Program-made: the position numbers and the translations under genes
Shown here: piece by piece, positions 9,317 to 20,600 of the stretch
Layout of the letters: each line of letters starts with the position of its first letter
Numbering within the stretch: position 1 is the first letter of the stretch
NCBI GenBank assembly: GCA_040143965.1
Contig: JASJQH010000070.1
Location: forward strand, 1 to 33,789
From: Basidiobolus ranarum
Taxonomy: Eukaryota > Basidiobolomycota > Basidiobolomycetes > Basidiobolales
Direction of reading: 5' to 3'
DNA length: 33,789 bases
Notes under the pieces: generated by a model
Databases searched by the model: none
What the model was told of the DNA's origin: nothing
What the model saw: only the letters and a program-made list of their open reading frames with translations

Positions 9317-11055
9317 ATGCCCCAATACTGGCTCGTTTCAGTTCCTGCCAACGGCAGTAAAGACTCCTCTTTCCAAAGCTTACGCACTTCAGTTAATGAA
9401 GTCGCTGAAGCCAGTGCTCTTGAACTTCCTGAGTTCAAGGTAAGTCGTTTTTGAAGTCTTTCCGCTTCTTTATCTTATATTAAATTATAATCTGTGAAGA
9501 TTGGCACTTTAGATACTTTGGTCGTCTTATCCGATGATATGGTCAAGTATGACCAAGCCTTTGAAGCCACAGTGGTGAAAATGATTGATAATCTTAAAGC
9601 ACTCTTGCGTGGTGACTCTGTACAACTTGAAGAGGCCCTGACTGTTAACGAGAGTAAGTTACCTCAGTAGTTGAAATACTTCAAGAGGGTGTGGTGCTTA
9701 CACAGTCATCATCTTGTCCATTTTAGAGCCTGTTGATCATTTCCTTAAATCCTTCCAGTGGAATGCCATGAAATATCGTTCTGATAAGCCCCTGAAAGAA
9801 ATTGCTGAACTTATTAACCAAGAAAGTATTTTTATGTATGTGTCACCAGCAACCGCAACGTAATACTAATATGTACCTTTTTTTATTACACTAATAGGAA
9901 GGAAGCTCTCTTGATACCGCTATGAAGTCAAAGATGAGTCAATATAACACCGTAAAGAGTAGCTTGACTAATATTGAAAGAAAACAAACGTATGTATCAC
10001 TTTTCTTTTAAATACATTTACCCAATACACTACTAACAGTGTTCAGTGGTAATCTTGCCGTACGCGGTCTTGCCGATATCGTTCAGAAAGGACACTGTGT
10101 TCTTGACTCCGAATATCTTCAAACCCTCTTTGTTGCTGTCCCCAAGTAAGTATATTCTGGTATTTCTAAGAGTTTTGTGCACTTCAATTTACAAATGATT
10201 CAAACTATTTTAGGAACTTGTATAAGGAATGGGAATCTAAGTATGAAACTTTAACTGAGATGGTTGTACCTAGATCATCATTGTAAGTAGCATACAGCAA
10301 TACTTGGAATATCAAACTATTCATATAACTGACATGCACATTCAAAGGAAAATCGCTGAAGATAGTGACTACGGTCTGTTCGCTGTCAATGTTTTCAAGC
10401 GTGTAGTTAATGATTTCAGTCTCAAATGCAGAGAAGAGAAGTAAGTGAACTAAAGGGATGTACTGATGGTAATGTTGTTTGTACTGACGTTGTATCTATC
10501 ATTAGATTCATTGTTAGAGAGTTCGAATACAATGAAGAACAACTCGAAGAAGACAAAAAAGAGTATGAAGAAACCGAAGCATCCGAGAGAGAGCAATGGG
10601 TAACTATACTGGAGTGGATGTTCTAGCATAATGAACCAACGATGTAACCTTATGATAATATTTTAGAAATCTCTCTTACAATGGTGCAAGACCAGCTTCG
10701 GAGAAGTATTCTCAGCCTGGATTCATATTAAAGTTCTTAGGGTTTTTGTTGAATCTGTCTTGAGATATGGTCTACCATTAGATTACAGCGCAGCTATGAT
10801 TAAGGTATGTTTAAATTCTAACCAGACATGATATCATCCCATCCACTCACGAAGAATTCATTTCATTAGCCCAAAGCCAAGGCCGACTCCAAGATCCGTG
10901 ACCTTCTCGTCAAGAAATATGCTAGTCTTGGTGGTTCATTTGGACAAGATGACCAAAACGATCATTTGGATGAATATCAGAGCCTTGTTGACAAGGACTA
11001 CACTCCATTTGTTCTCTTCAACATCCCTTGGACCGTATTTGATAAAGAAAAATGA
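9317..11055 (+). CDS. VMA5: V-type proton ATPase subunit C
   Basis: Ten exons: 9317-9439, 9500-9653, 9727-9825, 9902-9989, 10047-10145, 10214-10282, 10348-10440, 10506-10599, 10667-10804, 10870-11055, giving 380 residues (family about 380-390). The start [11 protein letters not shown] is the family N-terminus. Strong blocks: [42 protein letters not shown] and [18 protein letters not shown], with the C-terminal [14 protein letters not shown]. Subunit C links the V1 head and V0 base through the peripheral stators and is released when the pump disassembles. The third intron ends at an unusual acceptor: the first AG sits only a few bases past a CTAAT branch site, and using the second (9901) gives the correct frame and family spacing. 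The next gene downstream is a likely V-ATPase assembly factor. Confidence 0.97.
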
Positions 11056-11894
11056 AGACCTACATAGTTCTAATCAATTGTACCTTCTACGAAACCACTT
11101 CGTAATGACCTAATACCCACCGTTCCATGCATTTTACGCTAGTTTATTTTGGTACCTAATTAAAATTCAATAAAAAAACCATTTCATTTTCAGCTATCAA
11201 TCCAACTCAGCTCTCCACACATAATGAACCCATCATCACGATGGCAGAAATATGAAGTAGGCGCGTGATTGACATTCAAAAAGAAGTTTCTTTCGAAGGG
11301 GAATCCACCACTCTCTACACTCGAATCGATGGACTTTTCCTGGCTAAGTGACCCCAAGATATTAAGGTTCTTAGAAGGGGAGACAGCAGTAACTGTAGTA
11401 TAGTAAATACACGAATAATATTGCCTGTGACACCTTGCCACAGATGGTTTTGTTTAACCTAATAAAGCCTGTAGATGGAACTTCCCTAACGAAGATGTGG
11501 CAGCAGAACTAGGATTTCATTATACTTGAATGTTTGTATTAAGATAGAGATCTGGTCAATATAAAATGGCGTGGATAAAAATGGTGGCTGGACACCCAAA
11601 GAAGAATGGTATTACGTACACATATTTTAAAAAATATTTGCTTAATTTATCTTAATTATATCCACTCAAATTATGTATAAATTAATTAATCTAAACTTGC
11701 AAATAAAGTTGCATGGGTAACCCAAAAGCTAGGGGTCATTTCAGCATAGTAGATAGGGTGGGTAGTGGTAGGTAGATTGGTTTTGGGATCTACTGATTTT
11801 CTTTAATTTCCACTGTCAGTTGGCTTTTCCCCTGACATTCTTAGTCTACTCGACCTTATTCTTTTTAGTTACCATTTTCAACGGCAGTAACAGT
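11056..11894. other. Intergenic region between the two V-ATPase-related genes
   Basis: 839 bp with poly-A-like and AATAAA-like strings soon after the subunit C stop (11168-11176) and a purine-rich GGTGGGTAGTGGTAGG patch before the next gene. Short frames on either strand here carry no recognisable family features; one in-frame extension upstream of 11895 lacks an ATG and is left out. Confidence 0.5.
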
Positions 11895-12792
11895 ATGCAC
11901 CCTTCTCGTTTTTTCAAAGTAGCTGCCATTTTGGCCACCACTTTCCTCGCGACCACCTTTGCTGAAAGTTCGGTTGAGTGCCCAGCTAAAGTAGCCGTTG
12001 TTTTAAACAAACAACAGGTATATTTAGTTATTTTTTGATTGAGTTTTCACGTAACTCCAGTTGGTTAATATGGTTTATTTTTCGGCAGACTTCCGAGTAC
12101 ATTGATTCACCACACTTCTCTCTACACAAGGTAATTATCTACCGTGTTTAACTTTATTTTCGACCCTTCCTTTTTCTGACTTGTTTATTTCATTTTAGCG
12201 TATGGTCGGTCAAGATGTAGCTCATTCCGATAACATCGAACACTTTAAGAGCAATTGTGCCGCTGAACATTTGGACTTTACCGAGGGTAAATTTTCCACC
12301 ACTTACTTTTTAAACGAGATTTTACTTACGTGAAAATTATTTATTTAGTGAACAAGTTGAAAGAAGGAACTTCATATGTCATCAGTGGAGCTGGAGGTAA
12401 TAATAACATATGCATGATATGAACCAGAAGTATTGAACTATTTACCAATGAAAATGATATTGATTTTTTTAGAAGCTCTTGATAAGGCATTAGAGCATAT
12501 TCATAATACCGTTCAAGATTATGTTGTTGTTTTAGAACATCAAGCACACTTACAAAAACGTCAAGAAGTTGTTCCCTCCCCCACTAGTACTAATAATCCA
12601 GGTCCTACCACGAATCCCGGACAAAATCAAACTCGTGCTGAGCAACTTCGTAGTAAATTTTGGACGGTTGGTCTTCTTACCGGTTTATTAACCACGGTGA
12701 TTTTGGTTCTTATCCTTTTGGTCGGTATTTGTTGGTTAGCTAGTATCGAAGGACCTACTAGATTTGAAAATGTTAAACAAAAGAGAAATTGA
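11895..12792 (+). CDS. VOA1/Ac45-like V-ATPase assembly factor (probable)
   Basis: Exons 11895-12017, 12089-12130, 12199-12286, 12349-12396 and 12473-12792 give 206 residues. Residues 1-23 form a signal peptide. The lumenal part has two cysteines and ends in a Pro/Thr/Asn-rich linker. A single membrane helix spans about 166-190 (TGLLTTVILVLILLVGICWL), then a short tail SIEGPTRFENVKQKRN. The type I layout, the helix ending in a GxxWLxS motif and the RFE tail match the VOA1/Ac45 transmembrane family, which helps assemble the V0 sector in the ER. The tail end KQKRN fits a KxKxx COPI retrieval signal, as expected for an ER-cycling factor. The neighbouring gene encodes V-ATPase subunit C on the same strand, which supports the call. 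The lumenal domain is much shorter than Ac45, so the identity is probable, not certain. Confidence 0.6.
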
Positions 12793-13053
12793 TTTTCCTA
12801 AATGAATTATTTCATTCATTTAAATTTTAGTTCTTTTGATTTATTAATATATTTCCTTTTATTTCCACTTCCACTCTCATTCCTTCGAGTCCTCTCCTCT
12901 CTTCTCTCTCCTACTCTACTCTTATCTTAGTCACCAATATAGCATTGAACCTTTTAAATACATGATTCTTTATTTTTTTTTCATTAAAACTCCGTTAAAC
13001 AATCAAGAATAATCGATGAAATATTTCCATCAATCTAATGAATTCCAAGAATT
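12793..13053. other. Convergent spacer with pyrimidine-rich tract
   Basis: 261 bp between two genes that converge. It contains a long CT-rich tract at about 12862-12930 followed by T-runs and AATAAA-like strings on both strands, suiting 3' ends of both transcripts. No gene. Confidence 0.5.
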
Positions 13054-16000
13054 TTATAATAATTGATAAATCATCTCCTTATTACGATCTGTGATTAATC
13101 CTTTGATCTTTTCGAATAATTCGAGTACATTAGGATGAACCTCTTCCGAGAATACGATCGATTCTATGGTGACTAAAGATCCGGCGATTTGTTTACGATA
13201 CTACGTTCCAAGTATTAGTTAATTGTTTAAATCAACGGGGGGAGTTAGGTATTAAAGGGTCTTACCAATCTTCCTACTGCGATAAACAATCCAGCTATCC
13301 ATTTGTAAGACCAATCGTTGGTTACTTCAATTCCATTGCTATCACACTCCACAATCTTCTCTGTTAAAACCGTGACGAATTTCTGTAGGAGTGAAATGGA
13401 GAAAGAGGTAGGTGAGTGAATGATGAATTGATAATGAATGTTCTAACCATTTCCTACCTCAAATACCGCCAAGAATACTTCTTTCTGTTCACGATAAACC
13501 ACGCTTAAAGTGGATTCCAAACTACGAATGTGTTCTGGGGTGGCGTCATCTAAATGAAAGGATAACTGAATGAATGGTCTAGTCTTAGATAGATACTGGA
13601 ATTGTCAATACCTTTTTTGGCCGAGTCCACCTTGATTTGAACCAAGTCGACACGGGAGATTACCTTGTTCAAGGTATTTTGAAGAATCTCCAATTTATAA
13701 GCTCTACAAAGGAGGTTTAGTTATTGTGGAATTGTGAAATGAAGTGAGTTCTACAATTTACCTATCTGCAGTTTTACTTAAATCTCCAAATATCCATGCA
13801 ATAATGGATGTAGGATCAACAATACGATAATTGAGTAATTTATCCAACAGAATCCCCAAGAACTGATAGTGGAGGAATTTCATGGTGTTTAGTGATGATC
13901 TCGATGTTGATTTCGTAGTGGTTGTTTCATTACCTGTGTGTTATGTTTCCAACAGGATGCCACAATCTCGATAGCGGTGATTTTATCTTCTGCGGTGGCC
14001 GCGTGCTTTTGAAGAATTGCCAAGTATCTAATGACATGTATATTGTTTAGATGGAATGTATGCTTGTTTACGCAACGCATCTCTAATTCTTACCTTTCTA
14101 TCACATTTAAGGAATGACTGAAACTCTTACTACCAACCATCAAGACGCACTGCATGACAATATCGAATTTCAATGAAGTGGTAGCCTTTTCGTCGAGTTC
14201 TGCGCCATTCATAGGAACATATGCATTTAGAATCTCTTGGATATCGTCAGAGGATGCCTTGGCTCTGATCTTCTGAACTAAAGTGGATACCAAATTATTC
14301 AAGCCTTCATCTGTTATTTTCATTGATAATTCTAGTGAGTTGCAAATTCAATCATGATCAAAATAATCTCTCTTCCGTACCTGGTCCTGGTGTTTGGTAT
14401 TTAAAATCAATCCCCGGAGCAGCTGGTGGGATCATTGGTAAGAAATCTTCGGGAAGAGTTCCCTTGACGCGTTCATAATAAGACAACCTGGCCAAGGTAA
14501 TTTCAGGTTAGATCGTATCAAAATTGTCACACAGCTAAATGTCCAAGTACTTGATAAGTTTCTCAAGGCCTTCACGAATAAACACGTATTTAGGGGATGC
14601 TTTGTCTTCCTCTAACTGAGCAGACCTAAGAGATGGTGTATGGATCAGCATAAATCAAAATCAACCGAACCACGATTCTAGTAGTAAACCTACCAGTCAC
14701 TCCAGTTCCAGATAAATCCGAAATTACTCAGATGCATGGCAAACCAGTCATAAAATCTATGCACGCACTCTACATCCATGGTATTTAACCGATCGTAAAT
14801 TGTCTTGGTGGCTCTACCTAAGTAATACCGAGTCAAGGCCCTTAAACATTGGTTTCTAGTGATTGTTGAGTTCGAAAAAAAAGAACCATGTGGTATAAAA
14901 AGGATATCGAAAGTGGGAATGTATCAGGTGCGGCTTTACAAAGCTCAGCCATTAATGAAGTATAATAGACTTGCTTAAACTGGGGTTCCGGTAGTCGGAA
15001 TATGTAAGCAAAGATTTCCTAGATACCAACAGACACATCTATTGAGTCACATGGGTTAGGGTTAGATAATCGAAACATTTGAATTACCTCAATGATGGCT
15101 TCTTGGAGTCGACACTTCCAAGTTCCATCTTCTTTATCTTCCTCCATCTTATCTCCCTCTGTGGCTGCCTTCTTCTTGTCCTCCTCATCTGGCTTGGGAG
15201 GACTTTGAACAAACACATCATTGTTGAACCCATACTGGACATTCACGAGGTATTTGATACATTCTTTACGATTCACCTCATATATGTGAATAGTCTCGGA
15301 GATGATCTCATGAAGTAAATAACGGGTAATAGGATATGTGTAAGACTTTGCCAGCTACAGGGAAAGATCAAAGGTTAGTCAAATAAATGGAAAAGTATAA
15401 AGGAATAATCCTGAGCTAGTACCTCTGGATAATCTCCATCATAAAGCTGGAAGACAATGCGTGGAAGGGGATAGGTCATGGTTGGGGTTTCTTTGGGTAC
15501 TTCTAACACAGGAAGGTCATGCTAGAGGTAATGGGAATGTCAGTAATGCCAGACATCGAACAGTTGAATCCTCCAATGCATTACCTGTTGAGCTCCACCA
15601 AGGATATTTTCAAAGAAAGTGAAAGGTTGAACCAAAGTATTGATCTAAATAAACCGCGCTATGTAAGTGGCACATTTCAATACAGTAAGAATATACCATG
15701 CTACAAACCTCCCAATCCTGATCTTTGAGAGCACTGATTTGGTCCCAAAGAACAAAAAGCATCTAAGGTGAAATAAGGTAACAAATATTTAGTGGGAAAG
15801 GTAAAAAGAGGCACTAATCAAACAATAAAAGTACCTCTTTTTGCTCATAAGCAGGGTTTTCTTTATACACAGAGATAACCTCTAGGGATGAGAGGTCATA
15901 GGTTTCTTTGCGCTTCTGCATGTACTTGTCGAGAACAGACACAATTCTCATGAAATCGTGAGGATTACGATCACAGATACCGCGAGCAACCTTTGTCAAT

Positions 16001-17036
16001 TTAAATGATACGTTAGCAATTGCCTGAATAAAATAGTATTACACTCGTAGACACATACCCAAGGGAGAGAGGACATCACAATCCACACGTAGCAATCTGC
16101 GCGATCCTAGAGGCAAAATTGCTTACTATATTATCAAGATACGATGGAAGATTTACGAGTAGTCGAAACAAAAGTTACCTGCTTAATGGGACTCTCACTC
16201 AAAACGCTTAACAAGTTATCGTACAGAATGATCAGTGTGGTTGGCAAGATAACATTTGCGTTAACCAATTCACCGAAGAATCGAACCTTTGAAGGTAATA
16301 AAAATGAATGTGAGTATATTTAATTCAAGTATCTACCTGTAGATGAGATAATTACTGTTAATTTGGCTTTAAGCCACTCTCCTTGCTCTAAATATTTGGT
16401 AAGATGTTCAAAGCATGTCTTTACGATAGAACTTCCAATATCGTAATTCTTGGCGTTGAGTAGACCTGAAAGTGCACCATAAATGGCATTCTTCATAGGA
16501 AGCTCGGTGACACTTCATTTTAACAGCAGTTTAAAATTAGTAGTCTTACGTGTATAGATATGTAATTTCTAGCCTACCAAGACATGATTGTCGTCAAGAT
16601 TCCCTCCGAGTGTTTCGAAAAATCTCTCTCTAAAATCCCAGTCAAGGCCTCAAGATTCGCTTGGAGTGTATTGGTAGCCTAGTAAGCATAAATTTAGATC
16701 TATATATTACTAGAGGTGAATGCCTTAAAGAAAACTTACCTTATCTCCGACGCGAACAATCAGGGATCCTAAACGTTTCTCAATGTCTTCTACCTCATCG
16801 AGTCTGGAAGAAGGTGGTGGGCCTCTATTTCTCTTTCGATCGTGATAATCACCTAGTTAAAACGCGAGTGATCACCTTTAGTATCTCGTCTGACTCTAAT
16901 CTATTCTTAACTTGATATACTTTACCCCCTCTAGGCCGTCTACCATGTCCTATTATTATTATTATATTAAGTAAGTTTGAAAGGAAAGGAAAGGAAGGGA
17001 AATACTGGAAAGTAACCTACCTCCTCTATGTTCCAT
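13054..17036 (-). CDS. NCBP1: Nuclear cap-binding protein subunit 1 (CBP80)
   Basis: Twenty-three exons, 834 residues (human about 790): 17036-17021, 16949-16926, 16852-16740, 16678-16578, 16512-16356, 16286-16179, 16106-16059, 15990-15835, 15762-15709, 15644-15585, 15521-15423, 15354-15088, 15018-14908, 14821-14694, 14625-14551, 14487-14381, 14331-14094, 14027-13934, 13862-13762, 13703-13612, 13549-13458, 13382-13266, 13200-13054. The start MEHRGGHGRRPRGGDYHDRK is Arg/Gly-rich. The MIF4G domain begins near residue 44 (EKRLGSLIVRVGDK, MKNAIYGALSGLLNAKNYD, WYV-like CYVWIVMSSLPW). Later blocks GSKSFSHSLNVIERY and IVDPTSIIAWIFGDLS match MIF4G-like domains 2 and 3. The protein holds CBP20 on the 5' cap in the nucleus for splicing and export. 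Intron 13 is of the U12 AT-AC class (separate entry). The gene is divergent from the USP48-like gene. Confidence 0.96.
14822..14907 (-). other. U12-type AT-AC intron in CBP80
   Basis: An 86-nt intron read on the minus strand. It begins ATATCCTTT (14907-14899), identical to the U12 5' splice-site consensus, ends in AC (14823-14822), and has CCTTGAC (14838-14832), matching the U12 branch consensus CCTTRAC, with the branch A at 14833, 11 nt before the 3' end; U12 introns use about 10-16 nt. Removing it joins codon 438 (Ser) to 439 (Leu) in phase 0 and restores the family spacing of 12 residues between TFP and RLxxM. No GT-AG pair I tried in this stretch keeps the frame. Confidence 0.9.
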
Positions 17037-17678
17037 TTGTGATAATAAGAAAGCCAAGTAACCTTTTCGAATAGGAACTAGCTAATGTCAAGTAGCTAGG
17101 TATTTTGGACTTATTCCGACGAATCATCCTTGAATTTACATGATTTGTAAGTGATTGCTCCCTAGGATCCCAAGAATACGTGAAAAAATTCCATCTGAAT
17201 AATTTTCAAGTAATTTCCAATCAATCCACTATGTCAAGTAACATGTAGGAAAGTCATCATAGTAGCAGTAAAGACCACACATAGCACATAACATATAGCA
17301 TTTATGAGTGATGATTTCTGAGTGATGATTATTATTAATCAGAGTTGAATAGTCATTCGTTTAAAGTATTGTCTACTTCCATCACTCACTGGATCTTATT
17401 AAGCTTTAGAAGTCAGATCTATGTTTAGTCTTCTTGATATATTAAAATCATTGAGTTGAGAGGTAATCAAGTGTGAATAATAAGTCTGCTTTTCTAGTAT
17501 TGGGAAGCTTTTCATCTAACTTTATACAAATACGGTGGTTGCTTTGAGTTCTAACCTAACTTCTCTGTTTATTGTTGTTTACCTACACACATACACACAC
17601 CCACATCCACACCTATACCTACACACTGACACGCACATTTATACAGTATTATATAATTAATATATAAAATAAGCTCCG
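17037..17678. promoter_or_regulatory. Shared divergent promoter region of CBP80 and USP48-like genes
   Basis: 642 bp between two genes transcribed away from each other. The USP48 side carries a CA-rich imperfect microsatellite (about 17582-17640) and AT-rich DNA directly before the ATG. No uORF or binding site can be assigned with confidence. Confidence 0.5.
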
Positions 17679-20600
17679 ATGGCTTATTTAAAACGCGGTG
17701 ACCAGTCTTCGTGGGTAAATGACGCGTCTTTGGAGGCCAACGAAGAGATATCCCCAGAACATCTGATAAAATTTTATGGACTTTCCAATTCGGCCACCAA
17801 ACCCTACTGTCCGAATAAATATTCCCCACGAGTCACAGTGGACAAGAAAACTCGGTGTATTATTTCACGTTGTAAGGAGCTTCCGAATTGTTTGAACCAT
17901 CTAGGTCAAGAATTTTGGGAAAGAGAGGGTGGGTGTCGGGTAAAATGGCAGGGATGTTTAGAAATTTTATGAGATGATAAAGGTTTTGCTAACCGAAGTT
18001 ATTTTCTCTTCTTTTTTTTCGTGGGTGGTTTCTTTTATGAAATAAGACTCTTTTGAACAGTATTGTCAAGTAAAAGAATTGTCTATTAAGCATACGGAGG
18101 TGCGTAATCGCTTGGAAGGAAAGCCTGTTGGTTTGAAGGTATTTCTCTTTTGCATATGTCCTAGTATTTTACAATACCACACTTATCCTTTTCACCTGTT
18201 AGAATCTAGGGGCCACATGTTACGTAAACTCTTTGTTACAGGTAGGTGATAGGATGTTTGGTGAATTTTGCTGTATATTGACATGCAAACCATAACAGGT
18301 CTGGTTTCACAACCTAAATATCAGAAGAGGAATCTACGAGTTTCAACATAGTGAAGTGAAGGTAATCACTAGATTGAACTCCACGTGTGCCATTATTACT
18401 AAGCAACATTTCTATGATGTGAAGAACCCTATATGCTATCAACTTCAAAGGGCCTTTGCCTTCTTAGAATACGGAAATCAAGATACATACGACCCCGTTC
18501 AATTCGTAGAATCACTTGAGTTGGATGCTGACGAGGAACAAGACGTCCAAGAGTATGTGATGGTGTGAATTAAGTAAAGAAAGAGATATTCGTTAACATG
18601 AAGTGATTTCAGATTTTGTAAACTTTTCACTTCACTTCTCAACAGTGTATTTGAAACACAGGAAAGAGAAAACCTCAGGAACCTATTCAAAGATCAGGTA
18701 TTTATCTCAGTAAAGGGCCTTCAATCCATCCAGTGTATTCATGAATTTACCTCAGTTTGAAGGAGAATATGAGTACGGAACCAAATGCTCCAAGTGCAAA
18801 AACATCTCTCAGCGTAGGGAAACCTTCCACGAACTAGAGCTAAACATTAAGGTTCCTTCTAAAAAGTGATTGCATTCATTCTTTCAGCTAATCCATTCTT
18901 TATAGGATAATTCCTCGTTAGAACAGTGCATTGAACGTTTCTTGAAACCAGAGATGATGAGAGGGGATGATCAGTACGTTTCCGTTTTCACTTCTATTTT
19001 CACCCCCCCCTTTTATTCCAATTCATTTTGAGTGTTTACTTGATGTTCGAATATCAGGTACTTTTGTTCCGAATGTGACTCGAAACAAAATGCAACTAGA
19101 ACCACCAGAATTAGTGGATTACCAAACGTAAGTTACTATCCATATGGACAAGAGTATCCGTCGGGTTCTGTTTAAATTCCCCTTTGTGTATCCTTGTAGG
19201 TTTTAAACGTTCAATTGATGCGGTTCGTTTATGACGTTAAGACTTTGACCAAGAAGAAGAACAATGCCCGAATAAGGTTCCCAAGAACTTTGGACGCTCG
19301 TATGCTACTGAATTCATTACAAAAGAAAAGAAAGCCTGCTTCGACAGAGGAAAGTAAAAAGACCTCGCTGGAGCAAAAACGAAAGAGAGGTAATGACGAA
19401 GAGTTAGTGGATGGCAAGTCGGATCGACAAAAAGTCCCACTCAAACCTACCAGAAAGAGTGCAAAAGATGAGAACAATAAACCAGTGACGGAGGTCGAGG
19501 AATTCATAAATGTAACTGACATCGAGGATGCTCTCAGTAGTCATACTTCATCTACTATTGGTGAAAATATTATTGATGTTACGACTCTTGACGAAGATGT
19601 AACTCGTAGCGGTCAATCAGATTCACAAAGCACTTGTACTACTCCCAACAGGCGAGGTAGAAGCAAAGCAAAGAGTTCTTCCAATAATAGCATGGAATCT
19701 GAGGACTCGAAATCATCACCAACTGGTAAGCGTGAATCTATTCGAGTTCAAAAGCAAATCGCAAAGTCCCTCAAAAAATCCGATCAAGACATTGATGTGG
19801 GAGTAGAATCTCATATTAATGATGAGCAACTCACCTCGGAACCTGCCCACGTGACCCCGAAACGACGGAGGCGTAAGAGTACACAAAATCTAGCAAATCA
19901 TATGGAGATTGATCAAGTAGACGCCAAACCAGAACAAGATCAGAGTTTTAAAGAAGAGAGACCCTCCTCTTCTGAGTCTACCGACATATCTAGTCAATGT
20001 CAAGCAAAGAAAAGACCTCGGAAACAACAGAAGATCAACGATACGGAAGCTGAGCTAGTCGCTGATATAAAGACAGAATCCGTGGAGGAAAACGAGGAAG
20101 ATTGCGTTTATGACTTGACAGCCGTACTTACTCATGAAGGACCAAGTGCGTATTCGGGACACTATGCGGCATATGTCTTCGATACTGGTAAACAATGTTG
20201 GTTCAAGTTCGATGATGAAAAGGTGACCAATGAAGGACCTACACTCAATCTTCAAATCCCCACCGAGAGTAAGCCAAGAAAGAAAAAAACTGCAAGTTCA
20301 GAGACGGCTGCAACTGACGAAATGGACGTGGATCAAGCAGAAAGTGAGAGAAATCATTGCTCCTCACGTGACGCATACATGCTCATTTATACCAAGCGAA
20401 TGATGGAGCAGCCACAGGTTGTTCGGCCGATGGAGATAATTATGAAAGAGGTGGAGCAGGCCAATCACCTGGCACACCAAGAGGCTCATGCACAGAACAA
20501 ATCCCTCCTCTCAGCCAAAGAGGAGTTTGACCGCGAGAGGGAGAGTAGACGGGTCATCTACTCGAAATGGAATGTTGTTGAGGAGAACGAATATTCTTAC

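Noticed and set aside
11190-11441. 83-codon minus-strand frame between the V-ATPase-related genes
   Set aside because: No recognisable features, and it lies in spacer DNA near probable 3' end signals.
11820-11894. In-frame upstream extension of the VOA1-like protein
   Set aside because: It lacks an ATG; the ATG at 11895 gives a clean signal peptide.
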